Below, in pieces: positions 44,318 to 52,910 of a stretch of 64,000 nt of DNA (position 1 is its first letter; the number at the start of each line of letters is the position of its first letter). This DNA is from Nocardioides limicola (GTDB taxonomy: Bacteria > Actinomycetota > Actinomycetes > Propionibacteriales > Nocardioidaceae). The position numbers and the translations under genes are program-made. The notes beneath the pieces are model-generated. The model saw nothing but the letters and a program-made list of their open reading frames with translations, searched no databases and was not told the origin of the DNA. Location of the stretch: the NCBI RefSeq assembly GCF_016827675.1, contig NZ_JAERJA010000012.1, positions 87,216 through 151,215 of the forward strand. Reading direction: 5' to 3'.

Positions 44318-45712
44318 ATGAAGGCGGAGCAGCTCGAAGATCTCGACACCTCGGGTGAGGTGCTCGACTTCGTGCGCGCTCGCCGGGTGGTGGAGCAGCG
44401 GGCCGAGGTCGACCAGATGGTGGCGGCGGTGAAGTACTGCGGGATCAACACCCCGACCGATGACACCGAGGCCGCCGGGCATTGGTTCGGGGACCGGTCC
44501 TGCGCGTTGGCGGGTGCGGGTGCCCCTCAGGTGTCAGAATCCGCGGTCATCGAGTACGCCGCCGCCCTGGGCCGTAGCACGGAGTCGGCGAAGAAGTATC
44601 TGGGTGAGTGTTTGGAACTGGCGCATCGGCTCCGGAAGACCTGGACCCGGGTCCGTGCCGGTGAGGTCCCCGGCTGGGCAGCACGCCGGATCGCGTCCCA
44701 GACCATGAAGCTCCCCCAGGCCGGGGCGGCGTGGGTCGACGGTCAGGTCGCCCCCGCCGCGGGACGGATCGGGCCCACCGCGTTGGACCGGATCCTGAAC
44801 GAGGCGATCACCCGGTTCGACCCCGAGGAGGCCGAACAACGCCGCCTCGACGGCCTCGAGGGTCGCCGGGTCGACATCGACCTCGATGACCTGATCGATG
44901 GGCAGGTCTGCCACGCCCGCGTGCACGGGGTCATCGACGCCGCTGATGCGATCGATCTCCAGGAAGCGTTGACCACCCTGGCCGCGCAGTACCGCGAACT
45001 GGGATCTCTGGAATCGTTGAACGTACGCCGCGCCAAAGCCCTCGGCGAGTTGGCCCGCACCCAACTCACCCTCACCCTCGACAACCGCGGGGACAGTGAC
45101 GGGGGTGGCCTCGATACACCGCCGGGTGATGGAGCGGAGGGTCGGTGGTCGAGTGTCGGCGAGGGACGAGCCGATGTATCGAGGCCACCCACCCGGCGGG
45201 TGGTGTTGCATGTGCATCTGTCCGAGGATGCGGTCCAGGGGTACGGGGACGGGATCGCCCGGGTCGAGACGATCCTGGGGCAGCGGGATCGGTTGGTGAC
45301 GTTCGAGCAGCTCACCGAATGGTGCGCCGGAGCCCAGGTCACCGTGCAACCGGTCCTGGATCTTCACGAGACGTTGATGTCGACGGGGTATCAGCCCGCA
45401 GGCAGGTTGCGGGAGCAGGTGGTCGGGAACAACCCGACGTGTGTGTTCCCCTTCTGCCACCGGCCGGCCAGGACCAGCGATCTGGACCATGTCGAACCCT
45501 GGCGCGACGACGGTGGCGGTGGCCGGACCGACTCCACGAACCTCGCGCCGTTGTGTCGTAGCCACCACAGGGCGAAGACCCATCTGGGGTGGACCTACAC
45601 GATGCTGATCCCTGGTGAGTACCTGTGGACCAGCCCCCAAGGCCGCGCGTATCACCGTGGACCCGACGGCAGCAGTCCCGTCGACCCACCACGAGATACA
45701 CCCAGCCCCTGA
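44318..45712 (+). CDS. HNH endonuclease, DUF222 (13E12-repeat) family
   Basis: A 464-aa protein. DUF222 helical domain over about residues 1-255 (AEQLEDLDTSGEVLDFVRAR, YAAALGRSTESAKKYLGECL). HNH domain at 370-430 with C375-x4-C380, SDLDHVEPW and CRSHHRAKTH. Such genes are multicopy in actinobacteria and linked to 13E12-type repetitive elements. Residues 262-291 are encoded by an 88-bp palindromic repeat inserted in frame between the two domains. Start ATG 44318; an in-frame ATG at 44288 is possible. Flanked by repeat arrays in opposite orientations. Confidence 0.87.
   Translation: MKAEQLEDLDTSGEVLDFVRARRVVEQRAEVDQMVAAVKYCGINTPTDDTEAAGHWFGDRSCALAGAGAPQVSESAVIEYAAALGRSTESAKKYLGECLELAHRLRKTWTRVRAGEVPGWAARRIASQTMKLPQAGAAWVDGQVAPAAGRIGPTALDRILNEAITRFDPEEAEQRRLDGLEGRRVDIDLDDLIDGQVCHARVHGVIDAADAIDLQEALTTLAAQYRELGSLESLNVRRAKALGELARTQLTLTLDNRGDSDGGGLDTPPGDGAEGRWSSVGEGRADVSRPPTRRVVLHVHLSEDAVQGYGDGIARVETILGQRDRLVTFEQLTEWCAGAQVTVQPVLDLHETLMSTGYQPAGRLREQVVGNNPTCVFPFCHRPARTSDLDHVEPWRDDGGGGRTDSTNLAPLCRSHHRAKTHLGWTYTMLIPGEYLWTSPQGRAYHRGPDGSSPVDPPRDTPSP
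45103..45190. repeat. 88-bp palindromic element inside the HNH gene
   Basis: Perfect 16-bp terminal inverted repeats: GGGTGGCCTCGATACA (45103-45118) and its complement (45175-45190). The interior has CGGTGGTCGAGTG. Translated in frame as a Gly/Arg-rich linker; the open frame is kept. Confidence 0.9.
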
Positions 45713-45765
45713 CCCCGCAACCCCACCGGCTGCGGGGCCACCGGCACGCCCCGTGCCACCCGGGG

Positions 45766-46115
45766 GTGGCCTCGATACACCGCCTCGTTCCTCGGCGGCA
45801 CTCGACCACCGAACAAGGGCGGTGGTTCGGCGGTCGACCACCGACGCCGGCGGCACTCGACCACCGAACAGGGACCGCACTCGACCACCGAACAGGGTGG
45901 TGTGGTTCGGCGGTCGAGTAGCGAGCGTATCGAGACCCCGTGCGACCTCGGGGGTGGCCTCGATACACCGCCTCGCAAGCTCGGCGGCACTCGACCACCG
46001 AACAGGCACGGCACTCGACCACCGAACGGGCGGCGGCACTCGGCCACCGAACAGGTCGGTGTGGTTCGGCGGTCGAGTAGCGAGCGTCAGCGAGCGTATC
46101 GAGACCCCGTGCGAC
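45766..46115. repeat. Palindromic repeat cluster, inverted relative to 44004
   Basis: The 45713-46195 interval (483 bp) has no gene. It holds two similar blocks (about 45766-45945 and 45953-46115), each opening GGTGGCCTCGATACACCGCC and closing GTCGAGTAGCGAGCG...TATCGAGACCCCGTGCGACC, with several ACTCGACCACCGAAC units between. Orientation is opposite to the array at 44004, so the HNH gene sits between inverted arrays. Confidence 0.88.
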
Positions 46116-46195
46116 CCCCGGGGTGGTCACGAGGCGGGGCTACCGGGGGCGGGTTAGGGTGGCGGGCAAGGACTCGGGACCGAGGGGGAAGAACA

Positions 46196-46786
46196 ATGCG
46201 ACGACTTGTGACGCTGTGTGCCGCGGGCACACTTCTGGTGGCTCTGGCTGGCTGCGGAGGGGGCGCCGACGAGCCCGGGCCGGTGGCGACTCCACCCTCG
46301 GTGGGTGAGGCCGACGCGCCAGACGAGGACGGCCCAGACGACGACGGCCCGGACGAGAGCACGGACGGGCCTGGTACCGCCCTGCCCACCTGTGACAGCC
46401 CAGCGATCGTCAACGCCGCCGGAGTGGTGCTCGCCCAGGTGGACCTCATCGGGCCGGGCGCCGACGAGTTCGACGAGGTGACCAACTGCCACTGGTACGC
46501 GGAGTCGGGGACCGAGACCTTCCAGATTAACCTGCAACGGTGGCTGCGCGGCGGGGACGTTCCCGATCGTGAGTTCCTGGAAGCGATCGGCCTCGACGTC
46601 CTGGACGACCCCGCCTATGCGAACGCCGGCCTGGCCGTGGGCACCGACGGCTCTCCGGAGGCCGGCAACGGGCAGGTGTTCGTCTTCGGCAGTGGCTACC
46701 AGGTCGTCGTCGAGGTGTTCCGACTCGATGTGTCACTCGATGACCTCATCGGGAGTGCGGCGATGCTGATCGCCATGCTGCGCTGA
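46196..46786 (+). CDS. Small lipoprotein (DUF3558-like)
   Basis: A 196-aa lipoprotein. Signal sequence with lipobox LAGC (about residues 17-20), then an acidic linker (DEDGPDDDGPDES), then a compact domain with CDSPAIVNAAG and TNCHWYAESGTETFQINLQR; the two Cys could pair. Pattern and size recall DUF3558 lipoproteins, but this is a weak match. Start ATG 46196 has a GAGGGGGAAG site, and TAGGGT at 46155 is a likely -10 box. The frame continues upstream only through repeats. Confidence 0.75.
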   Translation: MRRLVTLCAAGTLLVALAGCGGGADEPGPVATPPSVGEADAPDEDGPDDDGPDESTDGPGTALPTCDSPAIVNAAGVVLAQVDLIGPGADEFDEVTNCHWYAESGTETFQINLQRWLRGGDVPDREFLEAIGLDVLDDPAYANAGLAVGTDGSPEAGNGQVFVFGSGYQVVVEVFRLDVSLDDLIGSAAMLIAMLR

Positions 46787-46871
46787 CGCCCGACCCAACT
46801 GCTGCGGGCGGTCCACCGCCGAGGGCCCCGACGACCTTGACCCGTCGTCCGGTTAGGGTTGGTGGTCCATG

Positions 46872-46955
46872 ACAGGGGAGCGCTTCAGCGCTGAGAGTGC
46901 GGCAACCGGCCGCAGACCCTCAATCACCTGCTCCGGTTAGCACCGGCGAAGGGAG
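46872..46955 (+). ncRNA. TPP riboswitch
   Basis: Classic THI-element blocks in order: ACAGGGGAGC, CTGAGAGTGCGG, GCAGACCCTC, ACCTGCTCCGGTTA and ACCGGCGAAGGGAG. The last block contains the thiB ribosome site (GAAGGGAG, 46948-46955), so ligand binding should close the site directly. A TAGGGT at 46854-46859 is the probable -10 box. Confidence 0.95.
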
Positions 46956-46960
46956 TCGAC

Positions 46961-48037
46961 ATGCCTCACGTCCGTCCGAGCCTCCGAGTGGGGGCCCTCG
47001 TAGCGATCACCGCACTGGTGGCCAGCGGGTGCGCCGCCGACCCCGAGCCGACCCCTGATCCCGGCGGTGCCACCGAGACCGGCGGCACCGTGGTGCTGCT
47101 CACCCACGACTCGTTCAGCCTCCCCGACGAACTCGTTGCCGAGTTCGAGGCCGCCACCGGGTACACCCTCGACCAGCGCGGCTCCGGCAACGCCGGTGAG
47201 CTCACCAACGGACTGGTGCTGGCTGCCGGGAACCCGCAGGGCGACGTCGTCTTCGGGGTGGACAACACGTTCGCGTCGCGAGCGCTCGCCGAGGGTGTCT
47301 TCGACCCCTACCGCCCCGACCTGCCCGCCGGTGTCGCCGACCACCTGCTGCCCGGCGACGAGGACGAGGCCCTCACCCCGGTGGACACCGGCTCGGTCTG
47401 CGTGAACATCGACACCGTCTGGTTCGCGGAGAACGACGTGGTGCCCCCGGCCACCCTCGAAGACCTCCTCGACCCGGCGTACGAGGGGCTCTTCGTGCTC
47501 CCCGGCGCCACCACCAGTTCCCCGGGGATGGCGTTCCTGCTCGCCACCATCGCTGAGTACGGCGAGCGGTGGCCGGACTACTGGACCGCACTCCTGGCGA
47601 ACGACGCCAAGCTCACGAGCGGCTGGTCGGATGCCTACTTCGTCGAGTTCACCCAGGGCGGCGGCGACAACGCCAGCCGGCCGATCGTGCTCTCCTACGA
47701 CTCGTCCCCGGCCTTCACCATCGGCGACGACGGCGAATCGACCACGGCCGCACTGCTGCACACGTGCTTCCGACAGGTCGAGTACGCCGGCGTGCTGGCC
47801 GGCGCCGACAACCCCGAAGGCGCTCGCGCCGTGGTCGACTGGCTGCTCAGCACCGAGGTCCAGTCGGCCCTGCCCACGTCCATGTACGTCTTCCCGGTGC
47901 GCTCGGACGTGGACCTGCCCGAGGACTGGGCCAGCCACGCCGAACAACCCAGCGAGACGCTGGCCGTCGACCCGGCCGAGATCACCGCGAACCGGCAGCA
48001 GTGGTTGACCACCTGGACCGAACTCATCAGCCGTTGA
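46961..48037 (+). CDS. thiB: Thiamine ABC transporter substrate-binding lipoprotein
   Basis: A 358-aa extracytoplasmic binding protein with a lipobox ASGC, a short Pro/Thr linker and the ThiB-type core (VVLLTHDSFSLPDELVAEFE, GDVVFGVDNTFASRALAEG, GWSDAYFVEFTQGGGDNASRPIVLSYDSSPA in segments). Binds thiamine or its phosphates outside the cell. Under direct control of the TPP riboswitch; first gene of thiBPQ. Confidence 0.94.
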   Translation: MPHVRPSLRVGALVAITALVASGCAADPEPTPDPGGATETGGTVVLLTHDSFSLPDELVAEFEAATGYTLDQRGSGNAGELTNGLVLAAGNPQGDVVFGVDNTFASRALAEGVFDPYRPDLPAGVADHLLPGDEDEALTPVDTGSVCVNIDTVWFAENDVVPPATLEDLLDPAYEGLFVLPGATTSSPGMAFLLATIAEYGERWPDYWTALLANDAKLTSGWSDAYFVEFTQGGGDNASRPIVLSYDSSPAFTIGDDGESTTAALLHTCFRQVEYAGVLAGADNPEGARAVVDWLLSTEVQSALPTSMYVFPVRSDVDLPEDWASHAEQPSETLAVDPAEITANRQQWLTTWTELISR

Positions 48038-48038
48038 T

Positions 48039-49676
48039 GTGAGCAGCCTGCGCCGCCTGCTCACCCTGGCGGCGTTGGCCGTCGGGCCGCTGGTGGTGCT
48101 GGCGATCTTCTTCGCGCTGCCCATCTGGGGGATGGTGACGCGAGGGCTATTCGTCGACGGCGCGGTCGACCTGGGCGGCATCGTCGAGGTGATGTCGCGC
48201 CCACGGACCAGGCGGGTGCTCTGGTTCACCCTCTGGTCGGCCGGCGCCGCCACCGGGGTCGCCCTCGCGCTCGGGCTGCCGGCCGCCTACGTGCTGCACC
48301 GGCTCGCGTTCCCCGGGCGCGGTGTGGTGCGTGCGCTGATGATCGTCCCGTTCGTGTTGCCGACGGTGGTGGTCGGCATCGCCTTCCGGCAACTCTTCGC
48401 CGGTCCGCTGGCCGGCCTGGGACTCGACGGTTCGCCGGTGGCGATCGTCTGCGGGCTGGCGTTCTTCAACGTCGCCGTGGTGATCCGGGTGGTCGGCGCC
48501 ACCTGGGAGTCGCTCGACGTACGCCCCGCTCAGGCGGCTGCCGCACTCGGCGCGTCACCCAGGCAGGTGTTCGCCACCGTCACCTGGCCGGCGTTGCGAC
48601 CCGCGGTCGTGTCGGCGGCGAGCGTGGTGTTCCTGTTCTGTGCCTCCGGTTTCGGGGTGGTGCTGATGTTGGGAGGGCTGCGCTACTCCACCGTCGAGAC
48701 CGAGATCTACCTGCTCACCACCCAGCTGCTCGACCTGCGGGCCGCCGCCGTCCTGTCGCTGCTGCAACTCGCGGTCGTCACCACCCTGCTCGCCATCGCC
48801 GCACGACTGCGGGCGGTGGCCGACCCCACCCAGCGGCGGCAGGTCGCCCAGCCGCGCCGGGTCGGGTGGCGGCAGGCACCGATCCTGGTCGGGGTGGCCA
48901 CCCTGATGCTGCTGGTGATCGCCCCGATGGCCACGCTGGTCACCGGCTCGCTGCAGGTCTCCGGGGGTTGGGGCCTGGACAACTACCGGGCCCTGACCAC
49001 CCCGGGCGCCAGCCAGGCGCTGGTGGTACCGGTGAGCCACGCGCTGACCACCAGCCTGCGGATCGCCGGACAGGCGACGGTGATCGCGCTGACGCTGGCC
49101 CTGCCGATCGCGATCGTGGCCGGCCGACGGGCCAGAACCTCGACCGAACGTCGACTGCAGGGCGTCCTGGACGGCCTCTTCATGCTGCCACTGGGAGTCT
49201 CCGCGGTCACCTTGGGCTTCGGCTTCCTGATCACCCTCAACGCGCCGCCGCTGGACCTGCGGTCCTCGCCGTGGCTGGTGCCGCTGGCCCAGGCCCTGAT
49301 CGCGCTGCCGCTGGTGGTGCGCACCCTGGTGCCGGTGCTGCAGGGCATCGATGACCGACAGCGCCAGGCCGCGGCGTCCCTGGGCGCCGGACTGGTACGC
49401 CGGGTGGTCACCGTGGACCTGCCGGTGATCTGGAAGCCGCTGCTGGCGGCCTCGGGCTTCGCGTTCGCGGTCTCCCTGGGCGAGTTCGGCGCCACCTCGT
49501 TCCTGGCCCGGGCGGGTGACCCGACGATGCCGGTGGTCATCTACCGGCTGATCGGGCACCCGGGGCCGATGAACTACGGGATGGCGCTGGCCGCCTCGGT
49601 GGTACTGGCTGCCACCACTGCTGTGGTGATGCTGGCCGTGGAGCGGTTGCGGGTCCGATCCGTGGGAGCCTTGTAG
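48039..49676 (+). CDS. thiP: Thiamine ABC transporter permease (fused)
   Basis: A 545-aa membrane protein with two permease halves in one chain, each with an EAA-type loop (AQAAAALGASPRQVFATVTWP in the first half; RQAAASLGAGLVRRVVTVDLP in the second). About 12 transmembrane segments, as expected for ThiP. GTG 48039 starts one base after the thiB stop. Confidence 0.92.
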   Translation: MSSLRRLLTLAALAVGPLVVLAIFFALPIWGMVTRGLFVDGAVDLGGIVEVMSRPRTRRVLWFTLWSAGAATGVALALGLPAAYVLHRLAFPGRGVVRALMIVPFVLPTVVVGIAFRQLFAGPLAGLGLDGSPVAIVCGLAFFNVAVVIRVVGATWESLDVRPAQAAAALGASPRQVFATVTWPALRPAVVSAASVVFLFCASGFGVVLMLGGLRYSTVETEIYLLTTQLLDLRAAAVLSLLQLAVVTTLLAIAARLRAVADPTQRRQVAQPRRVGWRQAPILVGVATLMLLVIAPMATLVTGSLQVSGGWGLDNYRALTTPGASQALVVPVSHALTTSLRIAGQATVIALTLALPIAIVAGRRARTSTERRLQGVLDGLFMLPLGVSAVTLGFGFLITLNAPPLDLRSSPWLVPLAQALIALPLVVRTLVPVLQGIDDRQRQAAASLGAGLVRRVVTVDLPVIWKPLLAASGFAFAVSLGEFGATSFLARAGDPTMPVVIYRLIGHPGPMNYGMALAASVVLAATTAVVMLAVERLRVRSVGAL

Positions 49677-49679
49677 ACC

Positions 49680-50681
49680 GTGACCCTGACACTGCAGCAG
49701 TTGACCGTCGTCTACGACGGGGTTCCGGCCTGTGTCGACGTCTCCCTGGAGTTGCCCGACGGGGAGGTGCTGGCGGTGCTCGGCCCCTCCGGCTCCGGCA
49801 AGTCCACGCTGTTGCGGGCCGTCGCCGGGCTCGAACCGACCGCTTCGGGACGAGTCAGTTGGGACGGCCGGGACCTGACCCGCACCCCCACCCACAAGCG
49901 CGGCTTCGCGCTGATGTTCCAGGACGGGCAACTCTTCGACCACCTGTCGGTGGCCCGCAACGTGGGCTACGCCCTGCGGCTGCGCCGGGTGTCGGCCCGG
50001 ACCCGGGAGACGCGGGTCGCCGAACTGCTGGAGCTGGTCGGGCTGGCCGGGTACGCCGATCGGCTGCCGGGGACGCTGTCCGGCGGCGAGCGGCAGCGGG
50101 TGGCGCTGGCCCGGTCACTGGCCGCGGAGCCACGGCTGCTGCTCCTGGACGAGCCGCTCTCCGCGCTCGACGCCGGCCTCCGGGAGCGGCTCGCCGCCGA
50201 CCTCCGCGCCATCCTGACCGCCGCCGGGACCACCGCGCTGATGGTCACCCACGACCACGAGGAGGCGTTCCGGGTCGCCGACCGGCTTGCGGTGATGCGT
50301 GCCGGCCGGGTGGTGCAGTCCGGGCACATCGCCCAGGTGTGGCAGGCGCCGGTGGACGCCGACACCGCGCTCTTCCTCGGCTACGCCCGAGTACTGCAGG
50401 GGCCGGCAGCGGCCCGCGTGCTGGCCGCGGCCGCCCTGGACGGCGCCGGGGACCCGGCGGTCGCGGTACGACGCTCGGCGCTGCGCGTCGTAGGGTCGGG
50501 GGGACGGCTCAGCGGGCAGGTACGCAGCATCCAGGCGACCCCGGAGCTGGTGCGGCTGGTGGTCGCCGTGGAGGGGATCGGCGAACTCGACGCGGTCGCC
50601 TCCCTGCACCAGCCGCCGGCGCCGGGGGAGTCGGTCGACCTGACGGTCGACCCCACCCGGCTCGCGGTGCTGCGCGGCTGA
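49680..50681 (+). CDS. thiQ: Thiamine ABC transporter ATPase
   Basis: A 333-aa ABC ATPase: Walker A GPSGSGKST, signature LSGGERQRVALAR, Walker B LLLLDEPLSALD, switch His in VTHDHEE. A C-terminal regulatory or TOBE-like extension of about 100 residues makes it longer than E. coli ThiQ. Completes a riboswitch-regulated thiamine importer. Confidence 0.92.
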   Translation: MTLTLQQLTVVYDGVPACVDVSLELPDGEVLAVLGPSGSGKSTLLRAVAGLEPTASGRVSWDGRDLTRTPTHKRGFALMFQDGQLFDHLSVARNVGYALRLRRVSARTRETRVAELLELVGLAGYADRLPGTLSGGERQRVALARSLAAEPRLLLLDEPLSALDAGLRERLAADLRAILTAAGTTALMVTHDHEEAFRVADRLAVMRAGRVVQSGHIAQVWQAPVDADTALFLGYARVLQGPAAARVLAAAALDGAGDPAVAVRRSALRVVGSGGRLSGQVRSIQATPELVRLVVAVEGIGELDAVASLHQPPAPGESVDLTVDPTRLAVLRG

Positions 50682-50696
50682 CGTCCAACCGGTCGA

Positions 50697-51668
50697 TCAC
50701 CCGTCGCCGATCTGGATGCACTCACCCTCGCCGCCGAGCTCGAGCCGGGCCCATACCGCCCGATGGTCCGACACCGATGACCGCAGCGTGCCGGCCTTCA
50801 CGGCAGTGAACTCGCGACTGTGCAGCAGAAAGTCGATGCGTCGCCGCGGAGCCCCGGCGGGGACGGTGAGCCCCGGACCGTCACCGGCCCGCCAGGCGTC
50901 CCGCAGGTCGGCCCGGAGGAGTTGGCGCAGCGGCGCCGATCCGGGCACCACGTTGAGGTCGGCCCCGATCAGGGTGGGGCGACGGTCCGCAGCGACCTGC
51001 CCGGCGATCACCGCTGCCTGGGCTCGTCGGGCACTGCCACGGTGATGGTCCAGGTGGGTGCTCCACACGCTCACTTGGACCCCGTCGACATCGACCACGG
51101 CCTGGACGGCGGTGCGGGCGGCGCGGCCACCGGCCATCGGCAGGTCGATCGACCTCCAACCCATGATCGGGTACTTCGACAGCACCGCGTTGCCGATCAG
51201 GCCGCCGTCACGGTTCATGGGTGCCCGGCCGCCGTACACCGCGGCCATCGAGGTGGCCCGACCCAACCAGTCGGCCTGGCGGACCCCACCGCTGCGGGGG
51301 CGGCGCTCGTCGACCTCCTGGAGCATCACGATGTCGGCGTCCCAGGCCAGGATCTCCTCGGCGATCCCCGGCAGATCAGGTCCGTTGCGGCCGATCCCGC
51401 TGTGGATGTTGAACGTCAGCACCGTCAACGAGGTGCCGGCCGGCATCGGCAGGCAGTCCAGGTCGATGATCGGTGGTTCGGGGAGCGGGTGCTCCTCGTC
51501 GGCCTCGGGGGGCGCCGGGGGCGGTGGTGTCAGCGGCGCGGACTGGCCCCCGGGGCCGTCCGGGGCCGGACGGGCCTGGATCACCGCCCAGCCGGCCACC
51601 AGCAGCAGCGCGAGCCCGGCCAGCACTATCAGCTCACCGGCTCTGCCGCGCCGACCCGTCGTCCCCAC
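50697..51668 (-). CDS. Membrane-anchored endonuclease/exonuclease/phosphatase (EEP) protein
   Basis: A 323-aa EEP-superfamily protein. One N-terminal hydrophobic anchor (residues 13-31), a Pro-rich linker, and the catalytic domain with LTFNIHSGIG, VMLQEVDER, STHLDHHRGS, GADLNVVPG and SDHRAV, so all metal-site residues are present and the domain should face outside. Substrate could be a phospholipid, sugar phosphate or nucleic acid. A second protein of this superfamily is encoded at 60333. Confidence 0.85.
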   Translation of the reverse strand: MGTTGRRGRAGELIVLAGLALLLVAGWAVIQARPAPDGPGGQSAPLTPPPPAPPEADEEHPLPEPPIIDLDCLPMPAGTSLTVLTFNIHSGIGRNGPDLPGIAEEILAWDADIVMLQEVDERRPRSGGVRQADWLGRATSMAAVYGGRAPMNRDGGLIGNAVLSKYPIMGWRSIDLPMAGGRAARTAVQAVVDVDGVQVSVWSTHLDHHRGSARRAQAAVIAGQVAADRRPTLIGADLNVVPGSAPLRQLLRADLRDAWRAGDGPGLTVPAGAPRRRIDFLLHSREFTAVKAGTLRSSVSDHRAVWARLELGGEGECIQIGDG

Positions 51669-51708
51669 GGTGTCAGCCTATGTCCGCCCTCCCCGCGATA
51701 CTGACCCG

Positions 51709-52887
51709 ATGCGACACGTCGACGACCATGAACGTCGGGCCCGACTCCTCGTGCGGCACCGGTGGGCCGACCGCACCGACTTGGTCGAGGAGGCGGTGGC
51801 GGCGATGACGGTGCTGCACGCCACCGACGTACCGACCGTCTATCTGTCGCTGTTGGCACGGGTGGACGGCCTCGCGGTGGCCGACGTCGACGACGCCTTG
51901 TACCGGCGACGCTCGCTGGTGCGGCATATGGCGATGCGCCGCACCCTCTTCGGGTTCCCCCGCGACCTGCTGCCGGCCGCACTGGGTGGACCCAGCGCCC
52001 GGGTCGCCGGCGCCGAGCGGCGACGCCTGGTCAAGGAGGTGGAAGCGGCCGGCCTCACCGACGACGGCGCCGCCTGGTTGGCCGGCGCAGCCGAGGACGT
52101 CCTGGCCTGCCTGGCCGACGGGACGCCCCGGACCGCGACGCAGGTGAAGGCCGAGGTGCCTGCGGTGGCCGGCGGCTACCAGTACGCAACCGACAAGGCG
52201 TACGGCGGCACCGTCCCGGTGGCTCCCCGGGTGCTCACCGTGCTGGCCCTGGAGGGGCATCTGGTCCGGGCCCACAACGATGCCCACTGGCGGATCAACC
52301 GGCCGACCTGGACGACGACGCGCACGTGGCTGGGGGAGCAGCCCGCACCGATCGACGCCGATCGGGGCTGGGCCGAGCTCGTCCGGCGCTGGCTGTGGAC
52401 CTTCGGCCCGGGGACGCTGGCGGACCTGGTCTGGTGGACCGGGGCCACCAAGACGATCGTGCGCCAGGCCCTGGCCGATGTCGCGGCCGTCGAGGTGAGC
52501 CTGGACTCGGGGGCCACGGGCTACCTGTTGCCCGATGACCTGGCCCCGGTGACCCACGACGAACCCAGCGTCGCCCTGCTGCCGGTGCTGGACCCCACCC
52601 CGATGGGGTGGCAGGACCGGTCCTTCTTCCTCGGTGACCGGATGGCGGACTACTTCGACAGCACCGGGAACGCCGGCACCACCGCCTGGGTGGACGGGCG
52701 GGTCGTCGGCTGCTGGGTGCAGGACCCGCACGGCACCGTCCGGGTGCATCTGGTCGAGCCGGTGAGCCGCGCTGCCCGGAGCGCCCTGGACGCGGAAGCG
52801 ACCCGGATCACCGACTGGTGCGCGGGGGAGCGGGTCAGTCCGATCTGGGTGTCGCCGCTGATGAAGGCCGCCGCGGCCAACGGCTGA
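51709..52887 (+). CDS. Winged-helix, AlkZ-like (HTH_42) protein
   Basis: A 392-aa protein of the HTH_42/AlkZ superfamily, built from tandem winged helices. Members include DNA glycosylases that unhook alkylated or crosslinked bases, with a QxQ-type catalytic motif. Here the matching position reads LHATDVPTVYLSLLARV (His-x-Thr), so classical AlkZ chemistry is uncertain. Further features: LYRRRSLVRHMAMRRTLFGFP, LLPVLDPTPMGWQDR. GATACT at 51697 and the ATG 6 bp later suggest a leaderless transcript. Confidence 0.8.
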   Translation: MRHVDDHERRARLLVRHRWADRTDLVEEAVAAMTVLHATDVPTVYLSLLARVDGLAVADVDDALYRRRSLVRHMAMRRTLFGFPRDLLPAALGGPSARVAGAERRRLVKEVEAAGLTDDGAAWLAGAAEDVLACLADGTPRTATQVKAEVPAVAGGYQYATDKAYGGTVPVAPRVLTVLALEGHLVRAHNDAHWRINRPTWTTTRTWLGEQPAPIDADRGWAELVRRWLWTFGPGTLADLVWWTGATKTIVRQALADVAAVEVSLDSGATGYLLPDDLAPVTHDEPSVALLPVLDPTPMGWQDRSFFLGDRMADYFDSTGNAGTTAWVDGRVVGCWVQDPHGTVRVHLVEPVSRAARSALDAEATRITDWCAGERVSPIWVSPLMKAAAANG

Positions 52888-52897
52888 GGCATCCGAC

Positions 52898-52903
52898 TAC
52901 AGT
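52898..52903 (+). promoter_or_regulatory. -10 box of a leaderless transcript
   Basis: TACAGT ends exactly 7 bp before the GTG start at 52911, with no ribosome site. Confidence 0.45.
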
Positions 52904-52910
52904 TCTGCGG

